From Lichina pygmaea (Eukaryota; Ascomycota; Lichinomycetes; Lichinales; Lichinaceae), in assembly GCA_963422465.1 (NCBI GenBank), contig OY730174.1, forward strand, positions 62,001 to 126,000: a DNA stretch of 64,000 nt, given 5' to 3'. The position numbers were made by a program, and so were the translations under genes. Below the pieces are notes generated by a model, which was given only the letters and a program-made list of their open reading frames with translations, was not told where the DNA came from and did no database searches. How positions within the stretch are numbered: the first letter of the stretch is position 1; each line of letters starts with the position of its first letter. This document shows, piece after piece, positions 1-11,776 of the stretch.

Positions 1-1188
1 CAGGTCGTTCTGTTGCAGCGTCAGCGGATTGCTGAAGCACGACATCCTTCCTTGCATACCACGTCATTCTCCCTCTCATCCACGATTCGCTCTTTCTCCC
101 TCAGTTCCGCTTTCAAGTCGTCGACCTCGTCGGTGAGATCATCGGCGGCGTTCTCCCGCATCTGTGCCTCTGTCAGGCGGGTGGTGAGATCTTGGATCTC
201 AGCTTCGGCGTCGTTGAGTTCCCGACGCGTCCTCCGAGCTTCGTCGTGAAGGGAGGCTTCAGCGGCCGCCCAACCCTCCGACACCTCCAGTCGCTCCCCA
301 AGCTTCTTTGTCTCGACCTCTGCCCTGCTGAGCTCGGCAACAAGCCTTCTGATCTCTTCCCTTTGGCCGTCGTTTGCGGGCCTTCTGATGGTCTGCTCTT
401 GAGCTTCTCGCAGCTGCTTTTGGAGACGCGAGACCTCCTTGTGCAGCTTGTACCTTTCCACTTTCAAGTCGGCGTTCTCCCGGACAGCTGACTCTCCGAC
501 ACCTGGACCAGCTTTCCTCAGAGCATCCTCAAGGAAATGTATCTTCAATTTCAGACCGAAGTTTTCCTTTTCGATTTTGTTGACGATCTAGTGGAGAACG
601 TTAGCCTGGAACAGGTCCTGGGTAGACTTGAACGCGGGAGCTCACGTTCTCTTGTTCCCGCAACGTCATCATCTTCCGACCGTCCGCGATGACAGCACCA
701 CGATCAGATTCCGGTAGCGTCGCCAGTGGTGTTGGGGGGATACTGCTGCTAGAGGCCGGGGGGACTGTGGTCGCACCCACGTCCTCTTGATCGAAGGAAC
801 TCTCGGTGTCGCCGCCGTTCAGAGCTGTAGCATCCAAGGGAAGCGCTGGCGAGTTGCCCGTGCTCTGGTAGCCAGCCTTCAGCACCGCTGGCGTTGGTGG
901 TACAGCGTTCTGTCCGCTGGTATGTCTTGCCAGAGTCGTTCTGGCGACGCTTTTGAGAAGAGGGGTGAACTCGACGCCTTCAGTCCTCCCGGGAGCGTTT
1001 CGGCGGTCCATCAGAGGCCGCCGCGCGCCAGGGGTGACGAGACCGCTGCGGCTGCTGTTTCCTCGAAAGCGGTGCCCCACATCTTCCACGAATGACGGCT
1101 CCATGGAGAAGTCCGGAATACCATTGGAGAGGTAAGTGGCGTTTCCAGCTTCGGTCTGAGGCGTCTCGATGACGCCCGAGAGAACCAT
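1..1188 (-). CDS. apsB: ApsB/Mto1-like microtubule-organising protein, 5' part (Cnn_1N motif)
   Basis: Partial gene: the 3' end lies beyond base 1. Exons read 1188-646, 587-60 and 9 to the edge. Introns are 588-645 (GTGAGC donor, CACTAG acceptor, CTAAC branch) and 10-59 (GTATGC, ACAG). Joining exons 1 and 2 recreates the centrosomin N-terminal motif 1: LREQEN followed by IVNKIEKENFGLKLKIHFLE. In this family (S. pombe Mto1, Aspergillus ApsB) the motif recruits gamma-tubulin complexes to spindle pole bodies and septal or cytoplasmic MTOCs. Upstream is a conserved-looking IPDF/EDVGHRFRG stretch (around residues 20-35); downstream is a long coiled coil rich in E/R/L heptads. Met at 1188 was chosen because the frame above it runs into GTAC-rich DNA; an extra 5' exon cannot be excluded. 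Family assignment is firm, the start less so. Confidence 0.82.
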
Positions 1189-2034
1189 GACGAACGGGGT
1201 CGCGCTGAGCCGAACAGATCTGAGGATCGTGGGTATGGGTATAAGAATGGTGGCACTCGGAATAGTGGTTGCGATGCCCCAAGGTGGAGTTGTATTGTTT
1301 ACGTCCCGAGTTTCGCTCGGGACGTAAATACGCAATCGCGCTTGGCCCAGAAAGCTCAGCCGCGCTATCACGTGACCATCGCGGCCTTGCCACGGAAACG
1401 TCTTCGCCCGGGATACGTACGAGTACTCCTGTAATACGTACAGTACGAGTACGTATCGTACATACGGAAGTACCTCCGTACTACGTACGTATCGTACAGT
1501 ACTTCCGTACGTGGTGGCTGAACAGGTACATATCGTACGTACCATATCGACTGCAGTAGGGAAAGACCGGAATGGCTTCATTTCTACGGAGCCATGATAG
1601 TGTACAAGGCATCTTACCGTAAGGGTGAACCGATTAAGAACTTTAGGTGAGGAAAGAGCCGTACAGAGAAAGGATCAAGTGAGGCGAGAGGCATCCCATC
1701 TCTAGGGTGATGGGTTGCGTATACAGAAAGTCCGTGTGGATGCGCACATGTGAGGCGAGACATCTAGAAAGCAGAAGAAAGGAAGGGGATCAGACAGCGA
1801 ACGATATTTGGAGCTCGAAGAGTAACGCTCTCATATCTAGCTCCTATTCTCGCCGCCGTCCAATCCCTGAGTTGATTCGTATTCGCCCACGACATCTCCA
1901 CACATGCACCCGATTCAACAAAGCTCGCGCAAGATGCTTGTCAAGCTCTTGCGAGCATCCATCTCACGCCGATCGATTCGAGGTCGATAGGTCTCCTCGA
2001 CGATGCAAAGGAGGGAACGAAAGATTGCGTATCT
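1189..2034. other. Intergenic region with a GTAC-rich tract
   Basis: I see no gene here. Bases 1411-1548 are dominated by overlapping GTAC/CGTACG palindromes and GTACGGAAGTAC-type units. The remainder is plain, presumably the apsB promoter and the 3' flank of the next gene. Confidence 0.6.
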
Positions 2035-3453
2035 TCAGAGACGCTTGGCGTCAGCTACCTCCGCCTGTCGCTCGTTTGGGGTGGAAGGGAGAATGGAATG
2101 CAGACAGGGAGCAAAAGGGTGAGGGAAAGGGGGAGGAGATTGATCAGACTTGGCAGTGGAGGACTGCTGGACGACTGAGAGAAAGCCAACGTACAGCGCT
2201 CTACGCATGCGTCGACGTTCCTGCGCGGCAGCTTTGGCATCCGTCGGCCCGTCGTCCTTGTCGCCGCCAACACTCTCTCGTCGGGCCTTCACATCGGCGG
2301 AACGGAGGAGCGTGGCAGAGGCGAGGTCAGGATCGCCCCAGATGGCCTTGACGCCTCCACCTAGCAGCTGGGCCAGGTCACGCGGCTCCGCCTCCTGACC
2401 CGGGCCTCCCCGGGCAGCTTCGTCGTCAGGACGATCCTCGCTCGGTCCTCCTTCTTCTTCCTCCCCTTCTCCTTCTTGGATGAGGAAATCCGAGGCCGGC
2501 AGCAGGGTGAGACGCGCCTCCTGGATCTCGTCCAGGGTGTGGGCGTGACGGGCGAAGACGGCACGTGCATCCTCGTAGGGCAAGGTGACGAACATGTCTT
2601 CGCCGTCGCGCAGCACGTCTTCGAGCATGATACCGAACGCCAGACGCCACGACCTGGTCGCGGGGCGGCGGGTCGAGGCCCACGGCAGAGGTCCGAAGTA
2701 GTGGCATACGATGGGGTCGAGGGCCTGCACGAGCGACGTCCACGACGCGGCCGAGCCGTCCGGCGTCGGTCGGCGGCGGCCGCCGCGGCAGTGAGAGATC
2801 TCCTTGTCGACGGCGCTGCGTCTGCGGCGGCCGGGTCCGCATGCGGTGAGGACGAACGGGGTGCTGCGGAGACGTTTGGCGGTCAAGTCGTAGGCCAGCA
2901 GACGCGGACCGGGGAAGGCGGTGCAGGCGGCGACGAGCTGATAGAGGTGCACCTGCATCTCCAACGATCTCGCCTCGATGCGCAGCAGCTTGGTGTACGT
3001 TCGCGGAGGCAGGATCAGGAGAAGCGGGGGCGAGCCGTCCGAGAGCGTCAGGGTGTACGTCGGATGGACACAGTCATCGGACGGCATCTCCTCGATGCGG
3101 CGAACATGTACCGACGCTTGCGTCAGCTGTCTCACGAGTCGATTCAGGACGGAGAGCGGGATGGTCGAAGTCGAGCACAACCAAGAGGCGGTGCTCGGCA
3201 CCGAAGAACGCCTCGGCGGCGGCGCCGAGAAGACAAAGTCCGACTCGGCCGACTCGGCCGACTCGGTCGACGAGGTGACATCCGGTTCTGCCTCTGCCGC
3301 CGCCATCGTGATGCTGTACCGGGACAGAGCTTCGATGTGCGACCGAGCTAGGTAGATGCCGGGTGGGTTCCAATCGCGGGTTGGAACGGGCAGATCCAGA
3401 CCGGTAGCAGAGAGGAGGTCGATTGGAGATCCCGCGGAGCCAGTGGTGGGCAT
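2035..3453 (-). CDS. Aminoglycoside phosphotransferase-like (APH/PKL-fold) protein, probably catalytically degenerate
   Basis: Single open frame of 472 aa. The middle resembles fungal APH-family proteins: LLRIEARSLEMQVHLYQLV with PGPRLLAYD (around residues 165-200), then FGPLPW...SWRLAFGIMLEDVLRDGEDM and FARHAHTLDEIQEARLTLL (around 265-330). The following part normally carries the Brenner loop (HxDxxxxN) and the DxD metal site. Here it is replaced by an acidic low-complexity stretch (E/D/G rich), after which an IWGDPDL block resembles the family's usual C-terminal WGDP motif. I therefore infer a pseudo-kinase or a diverged member. The N-terminus (Met at 3453 or the Met near residue 50) and the C-terminal 40 residues, which are Pro-rich and possibly intronic, are uncertain. 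Substrate unknown. Confidence 0.6.
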   Translation of the reverse strand: MPTTGSAGSPIDLLSATGLDLPVPTRDWNPPGIYLARSHIEALSRYSITMAAAEAEPDVTSSTESAESAESDFVFSAPPPRRSSVPSTASWLCSTSTIPLSVLNRLVRQLTQASVHVRRIEEMPSDDCVHPTYTLTLSDGSPPLLLILPPRTYTKLLRIEARSLEMQVHLYQLVAACTAFPGPRLLAYDLTAKRLRSTPFVLTACGPGRRRRSAVDKEISHCRGGRRRPTPDGSAASWTSLVQALDPIVCHYFGPLPWASTRRPATRSWRLAFGIMLEDVLRDGEDMFVTLPYEDARAVFARHAHTLDEIQEARLTLLPASDFLIQEGEGEEEEGGPSEDRPDDEAARGGPGQEAEPRDLAQLLGGGVKAIWGDPDLASATLLRSADVKARRESVGGDKDDGPTDAKAAAQERRRMRRALYVGFLSVVQQSSTAKSDQSPPPFPHPFAPCLHSILPSTPNERQAEVADAKRL

Positions 3454-5600
3454 GACAGCAGGGCCTCCTGTTCGAGACCCAGTCTAAGGGCAGCGGCCGT
3501 CTGGGCCAGGACCGCGCTTGACGATGGCTTGTCCGATGGCCCGCGATCGACAGCATCGAGGTCCAAAGGCCACATAGGAGGATGATTGGAGTACCTCGGA
3601 GCGAGTCTCTTGGTCTCCTGTAAGAAAGCCGAAAGGGTAGAAGTCCCGGGACCAAAACGGGCCAAGCGTGACCGCGGGGGGGGGGGGGGGGCTCGTCGAC
3701 TCGCTTCACGTGCTTCAGGGTCGAGGCCCGGCCGGTCAATCGGGAGTTGCGGGGTGTCAGGATCAACGTAGATTGCTCGACCGGTGTATCAGGGGAGCTG
3801 TTGCTCCGGCGTTGGCGGCGAGAGACTCAGCCCCGTGAGACACATATGGGACTTCGGCAGACGTGCGGGACAGGCTGCGACAACTTATAAACGTGAGACT
3901 GCTCGGTCGGGTTGGGCGTCGCTGGCCGATGTGGTAGAGGCATCTGCCGTTTGCGCTTCACGAGATCGACCCCGTCGATCCAAGCGCTCGCTCGGCAGCT
4001 TCGTGGCTTGAGCCTTCGAGGCTCCCCATGCTCCTCCCTCCATTGTTGTAGTCGTAGTTGCTGGTTGGCTTCTCCCCTTAGCACCATCTTCTTCTTCTTC
4101 TTCTTCTTCTTCTTCTTCTTCTTCTTCTTCTTCTTCTTCGTCCTCTTCTTCGTCCTCTTCTCCCTCCTCTCCTTTCTCTTTCTCCTCCTTTCGGATGTAT
4201 AGGCTCGGCGAGGGCACTGTACCTGTCCCGGACGGTCGCCTATCGTCCCACCGGACCCTTTCGCCAACCCGTTCTCCTAGCTCGCTCGGCCGACTAGCGT
4301 ACGTATCGTGCTGTACGTAACGTACGTAGCCTTGCCTTGCATGGCATTGACTTTGCTCGGTCGCTTGCTCGGCTCGAGAAAGCGTCGTGAGCGCCTACCG
4401 GGCCCAGAAGGTTCGAGGTACGTACAGTACGTTACGTACGTATGTAACGTATCCATACCTCCGTATGTACGTACGCGACACCTACTTAACGTACGGAAGT
4501 AGGTAGTGTGAAAGATACACCAGCCCTGTGTACTGTACTCCGTACTCGTAAGTATATCGACGGCGCGGACAGGCAGCTTACGTAATCCGTACACGTACGT
4601 AGCGAGACTGTGGATGACTCGGCCGGAGATCGCCATCGAGGGATTAGTAAGCGGATTCTCTGCGGCATTATCGCATCCTGACTGTGGAGAAGTACGTATG
4701 TATTGTTCGTCGGTGAGGCACATCGACACAGAAGCCCGTCTGTTGCGTGGCTTCCACGGCGAAACCAGCACGGCTGGACGGCTAAGGGGCGCCACCTCGC
4801 CAATTCGAGCCCGAACTGGAGCGGGCACGCCATCTCCGGCCGTCACATCCGAACAGTCACCTCGAGCAGGAAAGCATCCAATCGGGTCGACCCCGTGACC
4901 GAAGATGGACCGTGGGACAGCAGGCGACAAACAAGCCCAAACTCGCCTGATGTCTTGACCATCTCACCTCTCTCTCGTACGGCGTCGGTGCACAGCCGGG
5001 GTCGTTGCACGATCCATCTCAGGCATGTGGCGGACGTCTTCGATTCGCCATCGTTGCCGACTCTTGGCTTGATGGTTGAGCTGTTGGACCGTAAGATTTG
5101 TCGACGATGGTGAAATTGGCGAAACGCTCGTACGGTACTCCGAATGTCGTACCGACTTCCGACTACGGCAGCCTGCTAGCTCCAATGGTGTGTGGGCCGG
5201 TGAGGTTCTTGCGAAGGCAGTAGCGATGCCATGCGGACAGACATGAAAAGATCCTACAGTATACCCTACTCGTGCGGGAGTACCTCCGTACTCCGTACAC
5301 CGGACTCACATGACAACATGTGTATGATTTACGGACAATTACGCTCCGTACTCCCGCTCGAGACACCGCCTCGCCTCGATCGTTGCAACGGCCTCCTCGA
5401 GCTTCATGACCGGTGTCCGTTTCGTACATCGTGGCGGCATCGCGATACTGCAGATGCTCGAGCCGAGAATGAGAGATGGACCGATCCGCGCTGCGGAGTA
5501 CATAGCAGTACCTACCAACGCGTGCCACCTACAGCGTTTCGTAGACCCATCTGACCCGGATGCTTGACGGAACATCCCAGTGTTTCGAGAGGTCGTTTCT
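3454..5600. other. Intergenic region with homopolymer, microsatellite and GTAC tracts
   Basis: I recognise no gene. The region contains a 16-G run at 3676-3691, a (CTT)n microsatellite at about 4087-4140, and GTAC-rich palindromic tracts at about 4296-4605 and, more weakly, 5270-5350. Frames through the microsatellite give poly-Lys, poly-Glu or poly-Phe and are not genes. Bases 4610-5200 look unremarkable. Confidence 0.55.
4087..4140. repeat. (CTT)n trinucleotide microsatellite
   Basis: About 18 near-perfect CTT units, followed by imperfect CTT/CCT repeats to about 4190. It is intergenic. Confidence 0.9.
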
Positions 5601-7149
5601 TTAGTTGCCCGCCGGTGACGCGACTGGCGGCGTTGGCTCGTTCGCCGGCGGCGTGCAAGGCCGTCTCGTCTCTTGATCGACCTTGTCATTCTTGTTGTCG
5701 TTGTCGTCCTTGTCGTCGTTGGTGGTGTTGTTGGCCTTGTCGTCGTTCGCCGCCTCCGAGCATTCGGCCGTGGCGGCGTCCGCTCTGGCTGCTTCGGCCT
5801 TGCTCGTGGGCTGGTGCAATTCGGCCAGGTTGTACCGCTTGAGCCTTTCATAGTCGCCCGGTACGACGCTGATGCCGCACACGTTCTGGCATCTCGTCAG
5901 CCCCGGTTGCAAAGCCGGTCACGGCCGGCAGCGTGCACGCCTCAGACGGCCGCCGCGCGTCGAAGACTGTCCGTGCCACCGACCTTGTAGATATCGATCA
6001 AGATCAACAGATCGTAGTCTTTCAGGTCGACCTTGTGTCCTGGGCCCACGACGGCGGCTACCTTGTTGATGACGACCTCCCTCTTTAGCTCCTGGTGGTT
6101 GCGAATGCTGGGCCGAATTGCGAACTGTGTCGAACTCCGGCTTAGCAGGTCCTCCTACCGTACCATCGGGCCGGACGAAAAGGCTTCCCGTTCAAGCCTC
6201 GTCGAGCCTCGCCTGAGCGTCGGGGGCACGTCCACCTACCTTCTTTGACACGCCGTCTTGCAAGTGGAAATGTGGTGCCAACACCCTCGCCGCCACCTCG
6301 GTCAAGCCCGCTTCGGACGCTCGACCGATCAGGCTCAGCGGCGTCAGCCTCCTGATGAAGCGGGTCCGCCGGGGCCCCTTGCACGAGGCCGCATCTTCGC
6401 AGATGCGGTGGACCAGGACGACCGCGTCGACGGGTGGCTTGACCGTGAAGAAGACGACTGCATGGCCCATCATCGTCATCATCATCATCATCATCGCAAT
6501 GACTTCTTTTCGGCACCGACACGCCGAACGTCCGCCCTCCCCCGAGAGATTGATTCACGTACGACATTGAACGTCTATTCGCACTGAGCTGAAGAGCTTC
6601 TGTGACGCCGGCCGTCTGAGTTCGCGCAGTTCATCCTGTATCTCGGCCTCGATCTCGGCAACGGTCGTCGATGCCTGTTCATCAGCGCCGGCATCTTCGG
6701 TTTTCCATTGGCGCTCGCCGGATAGCCGGTCTGTGTACTACGGACGCACACAAAAACGCACATGAGCGCGCGGTCAGCCCTCGAAAAGGTCGTCGTCGTG
6801 CGGTTGGCTCTGTTGTCACCTACCTCTTCTAGAAGGTCTCGTAGCTCGCCGACGCACTTTCCTTCTTTTCCGATGTCACAAGTCGCCCAGATGCCGGCCT
6901 CGCCGTGTTCGATCGTCGAGCTCCCCCTCCCCCCGGGTCCGTGTCCACGGTCTCGCTGCGCGTGGTTTGTCCATTGTGACCGGCCGTCCTGGATCGGGCA
7001 GGGTAGATGGCATCAATGGCGGATCCACCAGGCGGGGCATACGCTACTCTAGGAACTGGTGGGCTGTTGACGGCCCCTCATACCTGATGTTTCTTTTTGC
7101 CAGAACGGCCGTCCCCAAAGTCGACTTTCCGCTTCCACGTCTGCACCAT
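5601..7149 (-). CDS. TAN1: tRNA acetyltransferase adaptor TAN1 (THUMP-domain protein)
   Basis: Six exons (7149-7084, 6988-6824, 6737-6563, 6457-6240, 6124-5984, 5885-5601) with phases that close exactly give 349 aa. The protein starts MVQTWKRKV, has the early GIWATC block, then a THUMP region with TVKPPVDAV, VHRICEDA, FIRRLTPLSLIGRAS, FAIRPSIRNHQELKRE, KVDLKDYDLLILIDIYK and NVCGISVVPGDYERLKRYNLAEL, all matching TAN1/THUMPD1. In yeast Tan1 binds tRNA and acts with Kre33/NAT10 to make N4-acetylcytidine at position 12 of tRNA-Ser and tRNA-Leu. The C-terminal 50 residues are an Asp/Asn/Lys-rich tail. Introns are 86-115 nt; intron 3 (6458-6562) contains a CAT repeat. No single exon covers the gene, so it is easily missed. 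Confidence 0.88.
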
Positions 7150-8091
7150 GTCGATATCGTCGTGGTCTCTATCGACAATCAAGCTGGAAGTCCCAGCTAC
7201 TTATTGTTCTGGTTGTGGGGAGCGCGGGCGGTGGTGGGGTCGACACCTTAAGGTGGGGCGCCAAGTTCCAACAGTACTCTTCCGAACTAAAGACTCGAGG
7301 CTTTTTTTGTGGGTAGACATCGGAGAAGTCGTCTCATCTCTTATGCAAGGTCCTAGACTTCTGCCTCCACGTGACCAGAGAACGAACGGGTACCGATCTC
7401 TGGATACGTACTCCTGTACGTATCGTACGTATGCACCGTACGTATGTACGTATGTACGTATGTACTGTACGTATGTACGTACGTACAGTACCTCCGTATG
7501 TACGGAGTACGAGCGCAAAGATCAGAGGTCGACGGCAGGATGCGGCTCTGCCTGACATTGCATATCGAACGTGCTAGCATAGGCGTCACTAAGATGCGCT
7601 GCAGCAACGAAGATAACATGATTCGGTGACTGGCAATTGCGGGGGCTGCAACCACAAACTCGGGCAGAAGCCGGCGTTTGGCCCACATCCCCAGTCAATG
7701 TCTGGTTCGAGTTTGAGCCACCGGATGATGGAAGAAGCATTCCCTCTGACATGATGGTACTAAACGCGCCTTTCAACGAGAACTGCAGAGGAAAGGCGGC
7801 CACCCATGTCTCTAAACTCTGTAAAAGAGTCCCGGAGAGTGCGCTTCCCCGTCCCAAGATCGTCAGGGAAGCCGGCTCGTACCCCTAATATTCCTTTTCT
7901 CGAGTCTGATGGATGAAAGATTTTCAGAGATGACACTCGGTTCATGTTCAACGCTAAGAAATATCCATTGGACGTGCCCGCGTCTTGAGGTCGAATGCAT
8001 CGCTTTCAAGGCCATGGTCTCGTTCATGTTTGAAGGTCGACATGTCAACCGCCTGGTTGTTGCTGAGGCATCTGCATGACCCATGAGAAGA
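7150..8091. other. Intergenic region with GTAC tract
   Basis: No recognisable gene. Bases 7402-7511 form a dense GTAC/CGTATGTACG tract. A short open frame at 7637-7888 shows no family resemblance and no start context, and I do not call it. Confidence 0.55.
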
Positions 8092-10160
8092 CTACGACTC
8101 TTTGGCATTCGTCTTGGCAGCTGCCTCGGCCGTCGACTTCAAGGCAGCGGGAGCATCTTCCTTGGGAACATACAGCTCCACGAACTGGCTTATCGATTAG
8201 CCTTGTGTGAGAGGCCGATGGCGACTAGGAGCTACTTCGTCTTGACGCACCTGTATGTACTTGGCCGCCGCAAATTCCTCGTCGCTCAGCAGCTGGTTTA
8301 GTTCGCTCTTGGTCCGGATCTGGAACGTCTTGGAATTGTCGGGGTCGGCTCCAAAGACATCGAGCAGATCTTTGAACTTCCAGGGCTGGATGTCATTGTA
8401 GGCGGCATCCATGCCGTGGATGTAACGCTCGATGGTGTATCCGTCGTTGCAGATGAGGAATCTACTCGAAACGTCAGAATGCTCTCCGTTCGAGTGTCGT
8501 GCTCGGACATGGTTCCGGCTCACATGATCGGCTTGAGACGGAGCCGGATCATCGTGCTGACTTCCTGGCCGGTGAGCTGGAAGCTTCCGTCGCCGACGAA
8601 GAGGATGGTGCGCCCGCCAAGTCCCATCTGCTCCGCGGCCAGGGCCGCCCCCTGCGTTGCTCCCACCGAGTACCCGATGCTACCCCAGAGCACCTGGCTG
8701 ATCGCGGTGACGTCGGCCGGGAACCGAGTTTCCCAGATGCCAAAATTCGCCGTCCCGGTCTCGGTGATGACGATATCCTTTGGACGCAGCCACCGGCCCA
8801 CACGCGGCCAGAGCCAATCCTGACGGATGACCTGATCCTGGGAGCCGTCCTGGGAGACGACGTTCTCCGGCCTCGGTCCTTGCTGAACGCTTAGCATGCT
8901 TACGTCCAGGCCGTTGACGATCTTGCGCAGAACACCCTTCATCCGGACGCCAGGGTACTCGGAGAACCTCACGGTGACCTGAGTGCTGTGGAAATCGACG
9001 GTACGCAGCTGGCTGACGCGATAGGTGAAGCCAGCCGTGTTGAAGTCGCTCTTGATTGCGCCTATCGACAGCACGAGATCCGCGCTCTGGACACGCTCAC
9101 GCACCCCTCTATTGGAGCCGTCGCCAGCGTACACGCCACCGTAGTTTGGGAGGCTTTCGTCCACGGCACCCTTGCCCATCGGCGCGACGAAGGTCGGGAG
9201 TTTGGACTTGACAACCAGTTGCCGCACCTCGTCGAGCACCTGGTGATGTCGGAGATAAGCCGAATGCTGCTACGAGGGGCGAAGCGTTGGCATGACCCGC
9301 TTACTCGATGTCGGATCGCACAGGCGTCAACCAATATGATAGGGCTCTTCGCGGCGTAAAGATATTTCATGATAACATCCACCACATAGTCCTCTCTCTC
9401 GGGATCGTTCTGCGGGTCACTGAGGTCGATTGGCTTGTCCAGGCGCTCACCCTCGACTTGCTTTTGGACCATGTCGGTTGGCAACGTGATGTAGGCCGGT
9501 CGACTTCTGATCCAGCATTCCCTCAGAGCGTGATCGATCAAGGCAGGCGCCTCATGAGGATCGTCGAGCTTCGCGACAACACAGGATAGCTCCTTGCTCA
9601 TGTTCGCAAAGACATTGAAATCCCCATTGCCAAGCGTGTGATGCAGTAGCATGCCGTCGCGCTGGGAAATGGTGGAAGGAGTGCCAACGATGTGTACGAC
9701 AGGAACATATTCCGCCATGGCTCCGGCCACGGCGTTGACGGCAGAGAGCTCCCCAACGCCGAATGTAGTGACAAGCGCCGAGATGCCCTTGATTCGCGCA
9801 TAGCCGTCCGACGCATATCCTATATCAACGCTTCCGCATCACTCGAGGTCCTTTCACTGATGCATAGCCGCCCTGCGCCAGAAGGAAGAACGAGATGAGA
9901 AACGCCGGCCGTTGTCAGGCCGAGAGGAACGATGAGGCCCACGCTGTCCAAAGCCTGACGTCTGACCCACCTGCGTTCAGCTCGTTGCAATTGCCAACCC
10001 AGGTCATGCCATTCTTTGAAATGTAATCGAGAGCAACCAGGTTGTAGTCCCCTGGCACGCCATGAACAGCACGAACTCCGACCTCACGAAGCCTGCTGAA
10101 CAGGAAATCCGCAAGATGCACGGGCTTTTTGAGTGCCGACGAGCGTATATCTTTCGCCAT
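8092..10160 (-). CDS. PDC1: Pyruvate decarboxylase (ThDP-dependent)
   Basis: Five exons (10160-9971, 9819-9305, 9239-8524, 8461-8251, 8184-8092) encode 574 aa, the usual PDC length. The protein decarboxylates pyruvate to acetaldehyde in the cytosol using thiamine diphosphate and Mg2+. Visible determinants are the ThDP-activating Glu in CNELNAG (E60), the catalytic His pair in MLLHHTLG (H123/H124), and the GDG...NDG cofactor motif (GDGSFQ at about 451 and [10 protein letters not shown] at about 479). The C-terminus ends in an Ala/Lys-rich tail ([12 protein letters not shown]). Introns are 151, 65, 62 and 66 nt with canonical sites; the split codons rebuild [17 protein letters not shown] and LKPIIFLICNDG. 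It is divergently arranged with bck1, 1.6 kb away. The gene symbol is by family; paralogue identity was not tested. Confidence 0.93.
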
Positions 10161-11776
10161 TGCCCTGTTACGATGGGTCCGCGACGATCAAGCGTCCTCC
10201 CGATTTTTCACTGGCTCCGAACCTCACTGTCAAGGTCAAGTTTGATATGGTATACCGGTACTGCTTCGGCAACGAGTCAAGTCTCCATCATATTGATGTC
10301 ACATGCAACACGCAACCTCCCTACGGGAGGGGCGTTCCGGACGTACCGAAGGCGGGAGAAGGGGTTCCCCCCGCCCCCCTCCCCCCAAACAACCTTTCTG
10401 TAGCCTCCGTGAGATAATTCTGCATGTACAACAACATGGTCGCGACGCGTATTAGTAGATAGGTAGCTGACAAAAGTAATGTTGAGCTCGTCCCTTCCCC
10501 AGAACGAGTACGCAACGTACATAGTGGTCCTAGGACTTCTGCAGCACTGGCGACACTACCAAAAGATCTGAACATGAGCCAGGTTCTTCGATCAGCGGGC
10601 ATGGCGGGGCTCGGACCCTCAGCCGGGTACTGTAGTAGGGCAGGCGAGCCTGTTCGAGGTAAGCGGACTACGCTAACGCACAGGCTTCTCGACATTTACT
10701 GTAGGGTTCGTAGCTAGCATATGTCATAGGCATGACTAAGCCGAGGCTCAATGCTTTTTGTTGACGTAAGCTGCTAGTTGAGCTGCCGGGTAAACATCCG
10801 AGATGACCTGGACGGTCGTTTCATGATATCTGATGAGTACCAATCGAGAGCTAAGTGGTGATGGCACCGGGAGTCGAATGCTAGCCGCCGCCGCCGCCGC
10901 CACCACCTCGTCGCGCAGCCTAATGCTTTGTTCCTGATCCTGCGGTATAACGTTCGCTTGTCCGTTACGCCTTCCCTTCTATCACCATTGGCTACCAGAC
11001 GGACCTCGATCGAGATTACGTCTCGCCCGAAGTGTGTCGTTGTCTCCGCCCGAGTTGGAACAGGGGAGGGCTACCTTGGACATATCCGGTCGAGGTACAT
11101 CCGTAGCTCGAGGCGAACCGGAGCTGGAAGAGGACGAGTGGGAATGCAATTGGAATGATGGTTGCAACACATCCTGCGTTCAACGGCGCGTTGTCCGGTG
11201 ATCGTTAGGTGAGTCGTCCTTGATCTCCCTTTCTCGAGGTTTCCCGAGGCTATGGGCCCTCTGGCCGACATCAACTGGAGAGCCCTCTGGATCAGGTGGA
11301 GCGTGAAGGAGCCGGTGGGCTGACCTCATGATGCGCTGCTCAGTCGACAACTTTTCGGGGCCCCTCCTCGCCCTCCCCTCTGCACGCCCTCCACCTCTCG
11401 GCGCTTGTCTGTTGGAGCATGGACCGATGAGCTAGAGCTACGGTGTCGCCGTTGTCTGTCTTTTGGGTCGACGTCGAGTCAGCGACAGGCAATCTCCTGT
11501 TCACAATTTGAGCGCGTCGCCGCGATTGTCGTGGCGGGCTCCTTTGGTCTTGGTCGCATCGAGAGCATGATGACCGTGTCCGGCGGAGAATGGTGCTCAG
11601 GTTGGGCTTGAGCCGAGTTTCGGTCGAGTCTGATTCGGGTGGTCTTCATGGTGGTCGGCCACGACTCGGAGTGCAACGAGTGCCCGTGGGATCAGACAGG
11701 CCCTGGCCTTGCGGATGAACGCTGCTGGTTCGCCGACGCGCTTCAGCCTCGCCGTCCAGGCAACTCAGATTCCACC
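10161..11776. other. Long divergent promoter region between pyruvate decarboxylase and bck1
   Basis: No gene recognised in 1.6 kb. It contains a GGC/GCC-rich run near 10885-10905 and, close to bck1, moderately GC-rich sequence. Its length is compatible with long 5' leaders or regulatory sites for both flanking genes. A frame open from 11639 upstream of bck1 is discussed under that gene. Confidence 0.5.

Noticed and set aside
3827-4267. Poly-Lys / poly-Glu / poly-Phe frames
   Set aside because: They are products of the CTT microsatellite, without any coding signal on either side.
7334-7688. Overlapping frames rich in Tyr-Val-Arg-Thr
   Set aside because: They are translations of the GTAC tract in several frames and on both strands; the same pattern recurs at other tracts.
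11639-11776. Upstream extension of bck1 to 11639
   Set aside because: The frame begins with GTG and the next ATG (11648) lacks resemblance; the ATG at 11777 has a better context. The extension cannot be fully excluded.
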